From Burkholderiaceae bacterium (GTDB lineage Bacteria > Pseudomonadota > Gammaproteobacteria > Burkholderiales > Burkholderiaceae_C), in contig JAFGXB010000134.1 in NCBI GenBank assembly GCA_016936875.1, positions 1-35,141 of the forward strand: a DNA stretch of 35,141 nt. Reading direction: 5' to 3'. The position numbers and the translations under genes are program-made. Of the stretch, positions 7,841-17,815 are shown one piece after another; the stretch's first letter is position 1; the number at the start of each line of letters is the position of its first letter. The notes beneath the pieces are model-generated. The model ran no database searches and was not told the DNA's origin. It saw only the letters and a list, made by a program, of their open reading frames with translations.

Positions 7841-10800
7841 TCACACCAGAACGCGCTCGATTCCGCCGTTGTTCGCCGCCTTGACGTACTCGGTCATCCA
7901 GTCTTCACCGATGAGGTGACGCGCCATTTCGATGACGATGTAGTCGGCCTCGAGCAAGCCGTGCTGCAGATCGTTGCCATAGCGTGTGAGCCCCTGCAGG
8001 CAGGACGGGCAGGAGGTGAGGATTTTGATGTCGCCGGAGAAACCGTCGGCGCGCAGCGCCAGTTCGTTCTTGCGCAGCTCCTCTTCCTTGCGGAAACGCA
8101 CTTGCGTGGCGATGTCCGGGCGCGAGATGCCGAAAGTGCCGCTCTCGCCACAGCAGCGCTCGCTCTTGCGCACGTCGTCGCCGAGCAGCGCCTTCACCGT
8201 CTTCATCGGCTCCTGCGTTTTCATCGGGCTGTGACAAGGGTCGTGATACAGATACTTGACCGCGCCAGAAGCTCCGCCCGGCGTGAGGCTGTAGCCCTTC
8301 TCCAGCAGGAATTCGTGGATGTCGATGATGCGGCAGCCCGGAAAGATTTTCTCGAATTCGTAGCCCTGCAACTGGTCGTAGCAGGTGCCGCAGCTCACCA
8401 CCACGGTCTTGATGTCGAGATAGTTGAGGGTGTTGGCCACGCGGTGGAACAGCACCCGGTTGTCGGTGATGATTTTCTCGGCCTTGTCGAACTGGCCCGA
8501 GCCCCGCTGCGGATAGCCGCAGCACAGATAGCCCGGTGGCAGCACCGTCTGCACCCCGGCGTGCCACAGCATGGCCTGCGTCGCCAGCCCCACCTGGCTG
8601 AATAGCCGCTCCGACCCGCAACCGGGGAAATAGAACACCGCCTCGCTGTCCACCGAGGTGCCACGCGGGTTGCGGATGATGGGCACGAAGTCCTTGTCTT
8701 CGATGTCGAGCAGCGCGCGCGCGGTTTTTTTGGGCAGCCCGCCGGGCATGGGCTTGTTGATGAAGTGAATGACCTGCTCACGCATCGGCGGTTTGCCGAC
8801 GGTGAGCGCCGGGTGCGCCGTCTGCGCCCTGGCCACCGGCTTGAGCAGACGCGTGGCCAGCCGCTGTGCCTTGAAGCCCACGCCCACCATGGCGCTGCGC
8901 ACCAGCTTGATGGTCTGCGGCTTGGAGGCGTTGAGAAAGAACATGGCCGCCGCGTTGCCGGGCTTGAAACTCTTTTTGCCCATCTTGCGCAGCAGGTTGC
9001 GCATATTCATGGTCACATCGCCGAAGTCGATGTCCACCGGGCAGGGGGTCACGCATTTGTGACACACGGTGCAATGGTCGGCCACGTCCTCGAACTCTTC
9101 CCAGTGGCGGATGCTCACGCCGCGCCGGGTCTGCTCCTCGTAGAGAAACGCCTCGATCAGCAGCGAGGTGGCCAGAATTTTGTCGCGCGGCGAATACAGC
9201 AGATTGGCGCGCGGCACATGGGTGGCGCAGACGCTTTTGCACTTGCCGCAGCGCAGGCAGTCTTTTACCGACGCGCTGATGGCGCCGATGTCGCTTTGCT
9301 GCATGATGAGCGATTCAAAACCCATCAGGTTGAAGCTGGGCGTGTAGGCGTTGCGCAGATCGGCGGGATGCGCCGGATCGTCGAGCAATTTTCCTTTGTT
9401 GAAACGCCCCTCGGGATCGACCTCGCGCTTGTAAGCGCGGAACGCGCCAATCTCGTCGTCGGTGAGGAACTCCAGCTTGGTGATGCCGATGCCGTGCTCG
9501 CCCGAGATCACTCCACCCAGACTGCGCGCCAGGGCCATGATGCGGGCCACGGCGTCGTGCGCCTGCTGCAGCATGGCGTAGTCGTCGGAATTGACCGGGA
9601 TGTTGGTATGCACATTGCCGTCGCCCGCATGCATATGCAGCGCCACCCAGGCGCGGCTCTTGAGCACGCGCTGGTGAATGGCATCAATCTCGCGGCGCAA
9701 GGGTTCGAACAAGCCGCCGGAGAACACCGCGGCCAAGGGTTTGCGCAACTCGGCCTTCCACGAGGCGCGCAGCGCGTGATCTTGCAGCAGATGGAACAAG
9801 GTGCGATCTTCGCTCCCCCCAGCCGGCAGCGCCAGCAGGGCAGGCGACAGGGCGCGCTGCGCATCGGTCAGCGCCACCAAAGGCATGTCGAGCTGATCGA
9901 GGTAGAACGACCAGCGCGCATGCACTGCGGCAAGCAGTTCCAGCGCCTGGGCGCGCTTGGCCTCCAGGTCTTCCCTGGACAGCGCAGGCTCGCCATCGGC
10001 CAGCTCTTCGTTGCGCGCCAAAGGCAGCGGGCCGCGCAACACGCGATCAATCTCGGCCACCAGCGCCAGCTTGTTCTTCAGCGACAGCTCGACATTGATG
10101 TGTTCGATCCCGTCGACGTACTCGCCCATGCGCGGCAGCGGAATGACCACGTCTTCATTGATCTTGAAGGCGTTGGTGTGACGGGCGATGGCCGCAGTGC
10201 GCTTGCGGTCGAGCCAGAATTTTTTGCGTGACTCGGCACTCACCGCGATGAAGCCTTCGCCCACGCGCGCATTGGCCATACGCACCACTTCGGAAGCGGC
10301 GCGGGCCACGGCGGCTTCATCCTCGCCAACGATATCGCCAAACAGCACCATTTTTGGCAGCGTGCCACGCGCGCTCTTGGTGGCATAGCCCACGGCTTTC
10401 AGGTAGCGGTCGTCCAGATGTTCCAGGCCCGCCAGAATGGCGCCGCCCGGCCGGTCATCGAGAAAGGTCTTGATCTCGACAATGCTGGGAATGGCCTCAC
10501 GCGCCTGGCCGAAAAACTCCAGGCAAACGGTGCGCACATGCGGCGGCATGCGGTGCAAAATCCAGCGGGCGCTGGTGATGATGCCGTCGCAGCCTTCTTT
10601 CTGCACGCCAGGCAGACCGGCGAGGAATTTGTCGGTCACGTCCTTGCCCAACCCTTCCTTGCGGAACTGCGCGCCGGGAATTTCCAGCAGACGGGTGTCG
10701 AGCGGCGTTTTGCCATCGGCGGCGAGGGTGCGAATTTCAAACCGCGCCACGGCCACATCGTGAATCTTGCCCAGGTTGTGATCGAGCCGCTCCACTTCCA

Positions 10801-11818
10801 CCCAGCGACCCTGCGGATCGACCATGCGCCAGGAGGCGAGATTGTCGATGGCCGTCCCCCACAGCACGGCCTTTTTGCCACCGGCGTTCATGGCCACGTT
10901 GCCGCCCACGCAGGAAGCATCGGCCGAGGTCGGATCGACCGCGAACACCAGACCGGCGGCCTCCGCCGCATCGGCCACGCGCTGCGTCACCACGCCGGCC
11001 GGGGTCTGGATGGTGGGCACGGGGTGGGACAAGCCGGGCAACTCCAGATACTCCACCGCGCCGATGCGGTCGAGCTTTTCGGTGTTGATCACCGCGCTCT
11101 TCCACACCAGCGGGATGGCGCCGCCGGTATAGCCGGTGCCGCCTCCGCGGGGGATGATGGTCAGACCGAGTTCGATACAGCCCTGCACCAGCCCGGCAAT
11201 CTCGTCTTCGCTGTCGGGGCAGAGCACGACAAAGGGATATTCCACCCGCCAGTCTGTGGCGTCCGTGACGTGACTCACTCGCGCCATGCCGTCGAAGCGG
11301 ATGGCGCCTTGCGCGCTGTGCCGCCCCAGCACCTTGCGGGTGCGCTGACGCAGCGCCGCAGCCTCGTCGAACCAGGCGGCGAAGGCGGCCACCGCAGCGC
11401 GGGCGCGTTCGAGCAATTGCCGCACCAGGGCGTCGCGCTGGGCTTGCGCGTGGTCGCTGTGCGCGCTGCTGTCGCGGCGGCGATCGATTTCGCGCAGGCG
11501 GTGCTCCAACGCACCAATCAGCGCGGCACGGCGTTTGCGGCTCTGCAGCAAATCGTCCTGAAGGAAAGGATTGCGCTGGACCACCCAGATGTCGCCCAGC
11601 ACCTCGTACAACATGCGTGCCGAACGTCCGGTACGTCGCTCCTGCCGCAACTGGTTGAGCCAGCCCCAGGCCTCGCTGCCGAGCAAGCGCATCACCACCT
11701 CGCGGTCGGAAAACGAGGTGTAGTTGTAAGGAATTTCGCGCAGGCGTGGGGCGGTATCGACCAAATCATGGCCCAGCGCAGGGAGCAAATCAGGAGCGTG
11801 TGAAGCGGGGGCGTTCAT
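7841..11818 (-). CDS. Giant FAD-linked dehydrogenase with Fe-S and CCG domains (DUF3683 type)
   Basis: 1325 residues. In order: a DUF3683-like N-terminal domain ([16 protein letters not shown] near 30-45); an FAD-binding 4 domain with [11 protein letters not shown] near 223; an FAD-oxidase C-terminal domain ending around 800 ([23 protein letters not shown]); two 4Fe-4S motifs, [11 protein letters not shown] near 852 and [12 protein letters not shown] near 914; then two CCG domains (CCGYP near 1098, CCGESG near 1221) as in heterodisulfide reductase and glycolate oxidase GlcF. It resembles GlcD plus GlcF fused, so it probably oxidises a 2-hydroxy acid and feeds electrons to a quinone or flavoprotein; the substrate is unknown. 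ATG 11818 is chosen since residues before it lack family similarity. Confidence 0.9.
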   Translation of the reverse strand: MNAPASHAPDLLPALGHDLVDTAPRLREIPYNYTSFSDREVVMRLLGSEAWGWLNQLRQERRTGRSARMLYEVLGDIWVVQRNPFLQDDLLQSRKRRAALIGALEHRLREIDRRRDSSAHSDHAQAQRDALVRQLLERARAAVAAFAAWFDEAAALRQRTRKVLGRHSAQGAIRFDGMARVSHVTDATDWRVEYPFVVLCPDSEDEIAGLVQGCIELGLTIIPRGGGTGYTGGAIPLVWKSAVINTEKLDRIGAVEYLELPGLSHPVPTIQTPAGVVTQRVADAAEAAGLVFAVDPTSADASCVGGNVAMNAGGKKAVLWGTAIDNLASWRMVDPQGRWVEVERLDHNLGKIHDVAVARFEIRTLAADGKTPLDTRLLEIPGAQFRKEGLGKDVTDKFLAGLPGVQKEGCDGIITSARWILHRMPPHVRTVCLEFFGQAREAIPSIVEIKTFLDDRPGGAILAGLEHLDDRYLKAVGYATKSARGTLPKMVLFGDIVGEDEAAVARAASEVVRMANARVGEGFIAVSAESRKKFWLDRKRTAAIARHTNAFKINEDVVIPLPRMGEYVDGIEHINVELSLKNKLALVAEIDRVLRGPLPLARNEELADGEPALSREDLEAKRAQALELLAAVHARWSFYLDQLDMPLVALTDAQRALSPALLALPAGGSEDRTLFHLLQDHALRASWKAELRKPLAAVFSGGLFEPLRREIDAIHQRVLKSRAWVALHMHAGDGNVHTNIPVNSDDYAMLQQAHDAVARIMALARSLGGVISGEHGIGITKLEFLTDDEIGAFRAYKREVDPEGRFNKGKLLDDPAHPADLRNAYTPSFNLMGFESLIMQQSDIGAISASVKDCLRCGKCKSVCATHVPRANLLYSPRDKILATSLLIEAFLYEEQTRRGVSIRHWEEFEDVADHCTVCHKCVTPCPVDIDFGDVTMNMRNLLRKMGKKSFKPGNAAAMFFLNASKPQTIKLVRSAMVGVGFKAQRLATRLLKPVARAQTAHPALTVGKPPMREQVIHFINKPMPGGLPKKTARALLDIEDKDFVPIIRNPRGTSVDSEAVFYFPGCGSERLFSQVGLATQAMLWHAGVQTVLPPGYLCCGYPQRGSGQFDKAEKIITDNRVLFHRVANTLNYLDIKTVVVSCGTCYDQLQGYEFEKIFPGCRIIDIHEFLLEKGYSLTPGGASGAVKYLYHDPCHSPMKTQEPMKTVKALLGDDVRKSERCCGESGTFGISRPDIATQVRFRKEEELRKNELALRADGFSGDIKILTSCPSCLQGLTRYGNDLQHGLLEADYIVIEMARHLIGEDWMTEYVKAANNGGIERVLV

Positions 11819-11989
11819 CGGAACGGCGTCCGGCAGGGGGACGGGGCAGATAAAACGCCATTGTAGGGAGCCCGGTATTTCCGTATGACAAGCACGCCAG
11901 CCGCGCATTCGTGAGAAGAATCACGCAAATCCGAGCCGCATGCGGCAGTGCAACAAGTAAGGGTAATCCCGTGCTTTTAAGCTGCGCGC

Positions 11990-13345
11990 ATGAATGAACT
12001 CAAACTTGCCGAGTTGATGAGCGCGCTCAGTCATGCGCTCGACATGACCGAGGGACAGCCCGAAGGCCACTGCGTGCGCTGTGCCTGGATCGGCATGTCA
12101 GTGGGACGAGCAATCGGCCTGCCCGACCCGCAGCAATGGGAGCTGTACTACACCCTGCTGCTCAAGGACCTGGGCTGCAGCAGCAATGCCGCGCGCATTT
12201 GCGAGCTCTACCTCACCGACGATCTGCAGTTCAAGCGCGACTTCAAGTTGCTCGACGGCAGCCTGCCGCACGTGTTGCGCTTCGTTCTTGACCACACCGG
12301 CCTGCGCAGCGGTCTGGCCGAGCGCTTTCAGGCCACGCTCAATATCTTTCGCAACGGCAAGGACATCGCGCAGGAACTCATCCAGACCCGCTGCCTGCGC
12401 GGTGCCAACATCGCGCGGCAACTGCGCTTTCCCGAAAATGTGGCACGCGGCATCCACGGCCTCGACGAACATTGGGACGGCAGCGGCAAGCCCGAGGGGC
12501 TGGCGGGTGAGCACATTCCGCTCTACGCCCGGCTGGCCCTGCTGTCGCAGGTGGTCGACGTGTTTTTCACCGCCAGCGGCCCGGCCGAGGCGCGCGACGA
12601 AGTGCGTCGGCGTCGCGGCGGCTGGTTCGACCCCGAACTGGCCGACGCCTTCCTCAACCTCTCCGAGCAGGACGCCTTCTGGCAAACGCTGCGCGATCCC
12701 GATCTCGGCACCCAGGTGCTCGCCCTGGAGCCCGCGCAATGTTGCGTACCGCTGGATGAAGACTACCTCGACGAAATCGCCGCCGCCTTCGGTCAGATCG
12801 TCGATGCCAAGAGCCCCTACACCGCCGGGCACAGCGCCCGTGTGGCGCTTTACGCCGACCACATCGCCACCCAGCTCGACGTTGCGCCCGAGCGCCGCCG
12901 CTGGCTATACCGCGGCGCCCTGCTGCACGACGTGGGCAAACTCGGTGTGAGCAATGCCGTGCTCGACAAGGCCGGCAAACTCGACGCGGCGGAGTGGGAG
13001 GCGGTGCAATTGCACGCCACCTACACCGAGCGCATTCTGGGGCGGATCAGCGCGTTTTCCGAGCTGGCCCGCGTGTCCGGCGCGCACCACGAGCGCCTCG
13101 ACGGCACAGGCTATCCGCGCCAGCTCACTGCCGAGCACATCGCCCTGGAAACCCGCATCATCACCACGGCAGACATCTTCGACGCCATTTCGGCCGACCG
13201 CCCCTACCGCGGCGCCGTGCCTATCCCCGAGACGCTGCAGATCATGGCCAAGACCGTCGGCATCGCGCTCGATCCGCGCTGCTTCGATGCGCTCTGCCGT
13301 AGCGTGGAACAGCTCGATGCGCCACCGCCGCCTCTCGCCGCCTGA
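11990..13345 (+). CDS. Tandem HD-GYP protein, C-terminal domain intact
   Basis: 451 residues. The C-terminal half (about 255-440) is a full HD-GYP domain: HDVGK near 312, HHERLDGTGYP near 366, and the following ADIFDAISADRPYR helix. HD-GYP enzymes hydrolyse cyclic di-GMP. The N-terminal half has the same layout but with changed residues: KDLGC where HDxGK is expected and DEHWDGSGKPEGL where HHExxDGxGYP is expected, so it probably has no catalysis and may dimerise or sense. No receiver, PAS or membrane segment is seen, so control would act through the degenerate domain. It is divergent from the DUF3683 gene; the start is the first ATG, without a strong ribosome site. Confidence 0.9.
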   Translation: MNELKLAELMSALSHALDMTEGQPEGHCVRCAWIGMSVGRAIGLPDPQQWELYYTLLLKDLGCSSNAARICELYLTDDLQFKRDFKLLDGSLPHVLRFVLDHTGLRSGLAERFQATLNIFRNGKDIAQELIQTRCLRGANIARQLRFPENVARGIHGLDEHWDGSGKPEGLAGEHIPLYARLALLSQVVDVFFTASGPAEARDEVRRRRGGWFDPELADAFLNLSEQDAFWQTLRDPDLGTQVLALEPAQCCVPLDEDYLDEIAAAFGQIVDAKSPYTAGHSARVALYADHIATQLDVAPERRRWLYRGALLHDVGKLGVSNAVLDKAGKLDAAEWEAVQLHATYTERILGRISAFSELARVSGAHHERLDGTGYPRQLTAEHIALETRIITTADIFDAISADRPYRGAVPIPETLQIMAKTVGIALDPRCFDALCRSVEQLDAPPPPLAA

Positions 13346-13471
13346 GCACAGGCAGCCGCTGCAAAATCAAGTTTTACAGTTCGTCGCCTGCTGCCAGCCC
13401 ATCGTGGATCACTTCGACGCAGAGCGCCGCCGCACTGACGCGGCACCGAATTCAGCCTCTCAGCGACTCGC

Positions 13472-14149
13472 TCAACCGTTTGCCGGTGGCATGGCGACAT
13501 AAATCTCCACCCGGCGATTGGCGGCGCGCCCTTCTGCCGTGGCGTTGCTCGCCACCGGGTTTTGCGGGCCGAGGCCCTGGGTGGAAATACGCTGCGCCGC
13601 CACCCCGCGCGAGACGAGGAAATTCTTCACCGTCAGCGCCCGGTTCTCGGACAGCGGATAGTTGATGGCATCGGTTCCGGTGCTGTCGGTGAAGCCGAAG
13701 ACCTGCACGGATTCAGACGGATTCTGATTCAGCCCGGTCGCCAGGCTTTCCAGAATGGGGTACATGCGCGCATTGATCTGCGCGCTGCCCGTGGCAAAAC
13801 CAGCATCGGCCGGCACATTCATTTTCAGCCGGTTGTCCTGCGTCTGCGTTACCTGCACGCCGGTTCCTGCGGAAGCCGCCTGCAAATCCTGCTTCTGCTT
13901 CTCCAGATGCTGGTTCCACAAATAGCCGCCCAGTGCGCCCACTGCCGCGCCCGCCACAGCCCCGGTCGCCGCGCTCTTGCCCTTGTTTCCACCGGCAGTC
14001 AGCAAGCCGACCAATGCACCGGCAGCAGCGCCAGCGCCCGCTCCCGTCGCCGTGGTCTTCTGGGATTCGTTCATGCTCGCACAACCGCCCAGGGACAGCG
14101 CAACCAGGCTGGCGGACAGGGCAATAGCGATCGATTTCGGGTACATCAT
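13472..14149 (-). CDS. OmpA-family lipoprotein with glycine-zipper segment
   Basis: 225 residues. The signal peptide ends in the lipobox SLGGC with the acylated Cys at 23. A Gly/Ala-rich glycine-zipper stretch at about 35-78 (GAGAGAAAGALVG, GAVAGAAVGALGG) follows. The OmpA peptidoglycan-binding domain occupies about 105-222, with FATGSAQIN, VFGFTDSTG and the SENRALTVKNFL..RG and NRRVEIYV signatures. Such proteins sit in the outer membrane and hold the peptidoglycan; this arrangement is like the YiaD group. AGGAG stands 6 bases before the ATG at 14149; a second ATG follows at once. It is convergent with the HD-GYP gene and divergent from the next ferritin-like gene. Confidence 0.93.
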   Translation of the reverse strand: MMYPKSIAIALSASLVALSLGGCASMNESQKTTATGAGAGAAAGALVGLLTAGGNKGKSAATGAVAGAAVGALGGYLWNQHLEKQKQDLQAASAGTGVQVTQTQDNRLKMNVPADAGFATGSAQINARMYPILESLATGLNQNPSESVQVFGFTDSTGTDAINYPLSENRALTVKNFLVSRGVAAQRISTQGLGPQNPVASNATAEGRAANRRVEIYVAMPPANG

Positions 14150-14281
14150 GGCAATCTCCTTGTTGAAAAATGGGGGTCACATCCTGTCACGAGTTTAGGC
14201 GCATCCAGACCTGAAACAGGAACCGTGAGACCGAATTTGCAGTCTATTCTGCAAGCCATGACACTGCCGTCCAGAAGCATC

Positions 14282-15169
14282 ATGAATCAGCTCGCCGTCC
14301 CTCCCGGCCGCACACGGCCCCCAGCCCAGCCCGGCATCCGCCGGACGCAGCCCCGGTTGCAGGCGCCGCACTGGACACTGGACTGGATTGATTTTTCGCA
14401 GATCCAGATCGATGCCGTGCATGACAACGATGATCTGTTCTACCTGCTGGCCAGCGCCTCATTCGTAGAGTCCGGCTCGGGCACCTACACCCGCAATCTG
14501 GTGGAACATTTCGACGCCCACCCGTCGATCGCGGACTGGCTGCAGCACCAATGGGAGCCCGAGGAACTGCAACATGGCCTCGCCCTCAAGACCTATGTGC
14601 AGACGGTCTGGCCCGCATTCGACTGGGAGGCTGCCTACGTCGCGTTCTTCGACGAATACTCCCGCCTGTGCACAGTCGAGGAGCTGGAGGAAGACCGGGC
14701 GCTGGAGCTCGTTGCCCGCTGCGTGGTGGAAACCGGCACCGCCACCTACTACCAGGCGCTGCGCGATTTCACCGCGGAGCCGGTGCTGGCGGACCTGGCC
14801 GAGCGCATCCGCATGGATGAAGTGCAGCATTACAAACACTTCTACCGCGATTTCAAGCAACTCAACGCCGCGCGCAATCTGCCCCGCACGCGCATTCTGG
14901 GTGCGCTCAAACGCCGCCTGCTTGAACTGCGCACCAGCGACTCGGACATCGCGCTGCGCCATGTCTGGGCCTTCCGGCATGCGCCTGGCGACGCCGATGA
15001 GGTGCCGTTCGAACAAGTGTGCCAGCGGCTCTACAACCGCATGGGCGCGCTGTTGCCGATGGAGCAGGCCGTGAAAATGCTGCTCAAGCCGCTGACCTTG
15101 CCGCATCGCATGGAGCACATCATCGAACGGCCGCTGGCGCGCATCGCCCGGCGCGTGATGTCGACCTGA
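14282..15169 (+). CDS. Cytosolic ferritin-like diiron protein
   Basis: 295 residues, no signal peptide. The predicted four-helix core has two E..ExxH sets: FVESGSGTY then EPEELQHG in the first half, and CVVETGTATYY then RMDEVQHYKHFY in the second. This is the ligand pattern of diiron ferritin-like enzymes such as acyl-ACP desaturases and rubrerythrin-like proteins. Similar proteins occur widely in betaproteobacteria as uncharacterised ferritin-like domain proteins. The C-terminus is basic. An alternative in-frame ATG at 14258 adds eight residues; neither start has a good ribosome site. It stands alone, divergent from the OmpA-like gene and 210 bases before the aldehyde oxidoreductase operon. 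Confidence 0.82.
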   Translation: MNQLAVPPGRTRPPAQPGIRRTQPRLQAPHWTLDWIDFSQIQIDAVHDNDDLFYLLASASFVESGSGTYTRNLVEHFDAHPSIADWLQHQWEPEELQHGLALKTYVQTVWPAFDWEAAYVAFFDEYSRLCTVEELEEDRALELVARCVVETGTATYYQALRDFTAEPVLADLAERIRMDEVQHYKHFYRDFKQLNAARNLPRTRILGALKRRLLELRTSDSDIALRHVWAFRHAPGDADEVPFEQVCQRLYNRMGALLPMEQAVKMLLKPLTLPHRMEHIIERPLARIARRVMST

Positions 15170-15379
15170 ACGTCGGCAGCCTTCTGCGCGTTGAACAACA
15201 AGTGGATAGCGCCGCCCGGCATACCCGACAGCGTTACTCAAGCAATGAAATTCCGCGCCTTCCTCCCTGCGGCACCTCGGCCTATATTGCTCTGGTCAAG
15301 ACGGTGTCGGCCTCTGATTGTTCTGGGGTGAAGGCGCGGTCAGTTGGCCACAGGCTTTACAACAATCGAGGAGATGCAA
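15170..15379. other. Leader region of the aldehyde oxidoreductase operon
   Basis: 210 bases without a gene. A TATATT at 15283-15288 could serve as a -10 box, but the hexamer 17 bases upstream (TTCCTC) is a poor -35, so an activator may be needed. No clear sigma-54 -24/-12 pair (GG-N10-GC) was found here. The end holds GAGGAG at 15368-15373, the ribosome site of the first gene. No convincing riboswitch fold was identified by eye. Confidence 0.3.
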
Positions 15380-15856
15380 ATGCAAAAGTCCCTGCATATC
15401 GACCCGGACAAGTGCACGGGTTGCCTGCAATGCGAGATGGCGTGCTCGTATGAGAATTACGGAATTTTCAACACCGCCAAAAGCCGCATCAAGGTGTTCG
15501 ACTTTCACGAAACCGGGCGCAAGGTGCCCTACACCTGCACCCAGTGCGACGAAGCCTGGTGCCTGCACGCCTGCCCGGTTGAAGCCATCAAGCTCGACGC
15601 CGCTACGGGCGCCAAGATCGTGCTTGAAGACGTGTGCGTGGGCTGCAAGGTCTGCACCATTGCCTGCCCGTTCGGCACGGTGAACTACGTCGCCGATAGC
15701 GGCAAGGTACAGAAGTGCGACCTCTGCGGCGGCGAACCCGCCTGCGCCGAGGCCTGCCCCACCGGCGCCATCACCTATGTGGACGCAAGCTGGACCGGGC
15801 TGTCGCGCATGCAGCAGTGGGCCGACAAGCTGGGCAACCAGAACGCGGCAGCCTGA
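15380..15856 (+). CDS. aorA: Four-cluster ferredoxin subunit of aldehyde oxidoreductase (AorA-like)
   Basis: 158 residues with four Cys groups for [4Fe-4S] clusters: CTGCLQCEMAC (from residue 12), CTQCDEAWCLHACP, CVGCKVCTIACP and CDLCGGEPACAEACP. This DmsB/HycB-like layout moves electrons between a molybdenum or tungsten catalytic subunit and a partner. The catalytic and FAD subunits follow directly, giving the composition of the three-subunit AOR of Aromatoleum aromaticum, from which the symbol is taken. The ATG at 15380 is preferred over 15374 because GAGGAG (15368-15373) would abut the earlier one. No signal peptide is seen, so the complex is cytoplasmic. Confidence 0.88.
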   Translation: MQKSLHIDPDKCTGCLQCEMACSYENYGIFNTAKSRIKVFDFHETGRKVPYTCTQCDEAWCLHACPVEAIKLDAATGAKIVLEDVCVGCKVCTIACPFGTVNYVADSGKVQKCDLCGGEPACAEACPTGAITYVDASWTGLSRMQQWADKLGNQNAAA

Positions 15857-15912
15857 ATCTGCGCCATGCAACGCGCGCCATCCAGCGCGCCACACAACAC
15901 AAGGAGACGATC

Positions 15913-17760
15913 ATGACCTGGGCCGGAAAAATTCTGCGCGTGAATCTCACGCAAGGCACCATCAAGAGCGAGCCGCTGAACATGCAGTGGGCGCGCGAGT
16001 ACATCGGCCAGCGCGGGCTGGCCACCAAGTATTTTGTCGAAGAGGTGGACGCCAAGGTCGATCCGCTCTCGCCCGACAACAAACTCATCTACGCCACCGG
16101 GCCGCTCACGGGCACCATGGTGTCCACCGGCGGGCGGTATTCAGTCATCACCAAGGGTGCGCTCACCGGGGCCATTGCCTGCTCCAACTCGGGCGGCTAT
16201 TTCGGCGCCGAGCTGAAGATGGCCGGCTGGGACATGATCATCGTCGAAGGCAAATCGGCCAAGCCGGTCTATCTCTACATCGAGAACGACAAGGCCGAGC
16301 TGCGCGACGCCTCGCCGATCTGGGGCAAGACCGTGTGGGAAACCGAGCCCTGGATCAAGAACCATCACCAAGACCCGCTGATCCGCGTCAACTCCATTGG
16401 CCGCGCGGGGGAGAACGGCGTGATGTACGCCGCAGTCGTCAACGACCTGCACCGCGCCGCCGGGCGCAGCGGCGTGGGCACGGTGATGGGCAGCAAGAAC
16501 CTCAAGGCCATCGCGGTGCGCGGCACCATAGGCGTGGGCAATGTGCGCGATCCCAAAGCCTTCTTCCAGGCAGTAAACGCAGGCAAGAAGGTGCTGCACG
16601 ACAACGCCGTGACCGGCCAGGGCCTGCCGAAGTACGGCACGCAGGTGCTGATGAACGTGATCAATGAAATTGGCGCCATGCCCACGCGCAACCACCGCGA
16701 TGTGCAGTTCGACGGCGCCAAAGACATTTCCGGCGAAGCCATGCACGAGCCACGCAAGAGCGACGGCAAACCCAATCTGGTCACCAACCAGGCCTGCTTT
16801 GGCTGCACCATCGCCTGCGGCCGCATCAGCAAGATCGACGAAAAACATTTCAGCGTGGAGAACAAGCCGCAGTACTGGGGCGCGTCGGGCGGGCTGGAAT
16901 ATGAAGCGGCCTGGGCGCTGGGCTCGGCCAATGGGGTGAACGATCTGGAGGCCCTCACCTACGCCAACTTCATCTGCAACGAAGACGGCATGGACCCCAT
17001 CACCTTCGGCGCCACAGTGGGCGCGGTGATGGAGCTGTACGACATGGGCCTGCTGACCAAGGAGCAGCTCGGCGTGGACGCCCCCTTCGGCTCGGCCAAG
17101 GCGCTGACCTACTTCGCCGAAATCACCGCGCGGGGCGAAGGCTTCGGCAAGGAACTGGCGCTGGGCAGCAAACGTCTCACGGCCAAATACGGCCATCCTG
17201 AACTGAGCATGAGCGTGAAAGGCCAGGAGTTCCCCGCCTACGACTCGCGCGGCATCCAGGGCATGGGCCTGGCGTATGCCACCAGCAACCGCGGCGCCTG
17301 CCATCTGCGCGGCTACACCGTGGCTTCCGAAGTGCTGGGCATTCCGGTCAAGACCGATCCGCTGGTGGCGGACGGCAAGCCCGAACTGGTGAAGGCCTTT
17401 CAGGACGCTACCGCGGTGTTCGACTCGGCGGGCATCTGCATTTTCACCAGCTTCGCCTGGACGCTGGCTGACGTGCAGCCGCAGCTCGCGGCCGCCTGCC
17501 TCGAAGAATTCACCATGGATGAACTCAACACCATCGGCGAGCGCATCTGGAATATGGAGCGCGACTACAACAACCGCGCCGGCTTCACCGCCAAAGACGA
17601 CACCCTGCCGCCGCGCCTGCTGAAAGAGCCGGCTAAAACCGGCCCGGCCAAAGGGCTGGTGAACAAGCTGCCGGAGATGCTGCCCAGGTACTACGAACTG
17701 CGCGGCTGGACGGCGGAAGGCACGCTCAAGCCGGAAACCCGGGTGCGACTGGGCCTTTGA
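15913..17760 (+). CDS. aorB: Tungsten-type aldehyde:ferredoxin oxidoreductase catalytic subunit (AorB-like)
   Basis: 615 residues, full length for the AOR family. The N-terminal domain has the GKILRVNLTQGTIKSE start and YIGQRGLATKY; pterin-contact segments are NSIGRAGENGVMYAAVVND and YDSRGIQGMGLAYATSNRG. The [4Fe-4S] ligands are CxxCxxxC at 295, 298 and 302 with the fourth at 509 in DSAGICIF, the spacing expected from the Pyrococcus enzyme. A Glu in GGLEYEAAWALG and a His in NRGACHLRG fit the conserved active-site positions. The family oxidises aldehydes to acids at a bis-pterin tungsten centre; whether this one holds W or Mo cannot be read from sequence. AAGGAG precedes the ATG. It is the second gene of the operon. 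Confidence 0.93.
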   Translation: MTWAGKILRVNLTQGTIKSEPLNMQWAREYIGQRGLATKYFVEEVDAKVDPLSPDNKLIYATGPLTGTMVSTGGRYSVITKGALTGAIACSNSGGYFGAELKMAGWDMIIVEGKSAKPVYLYIENDKAELRDASPIWGKTVWETEPWIKNHHQDPLIRVNSIGRAGENGVMYAAVVNDLHRAAGRSGVGTVMGSKNLKAIAVRGTIGVGNVRDPKAFFQAVNAGKKVLHDNAVTGQGLPKYGTQVLMNVINEIGAMPTRNHRDVQFDGAKDISGEAMHEPRKSDGKPNLVTNQACFGCTIACGRISKIDEKHFSVENKPQYWGASGGLEYEAAWALGSANGVNDLEALTYANFICNEDGMDPITFGATVGAVMELYDMGLLTKEQLGVDAPFGSAKALTYFAEITARGEGFGKELALGSKRLTAKYGHPELSMSVKGQEFPAYDSRGIQGMGLAYATSNRGACHLRGYTVASEVLGIPVKTDPLVADGKPELVKAFQDATAVFDSAGICIFTSFAWTLADVQPQLAAACLEEFTMDELNTIGERIWNMERDYNNRAGFTAKDDTLPPRLLKEPAKTGPAKGLVNKLPEMLPRYYELRGWTAEGTLKPETRVRLGL

Positions 17761-17771
17761 ACCGATGCACC

Positions 17772-17805
17772 GTTCCCGCGTGGCACAACGCTGCGACGCG
17801 GGAAC
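17772..17805 (+). other. Perfect hairpin between aorB and aorC
   Basis: GTTCCCGCGT (17772-17781) pairs with ACGCGGGAAC (17796-17805), a 10-bp perfect stem with a 14-base loop that can add a GCA/TGC pairing inside. It begins 12 bases after the aorB stop, and its 3' arm directly precedes the AGGAG ribosome site of aorC. No T-run follows, so it is not an intrinsic terminator. It could set the ratio of subunits by mRNA processing, 3'-end protection of aorAB, or modest attenuation. Confidence 0.6.
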
Positions 17806-17815
17806 AGGAGTTCCC

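Noticed and set aside
10418-11803. Open frame of 461 codons on the plus strand
   Set aside because: Antisense to the well supported DUF3683-type gene; composition is that of a shadow frame.
15170-15379. Moco or Tuco riboswitch before aorA
   Set aside because: The location is suggestive, but I could not find the conserved stems by eye. A covariance-model scan would decide it.
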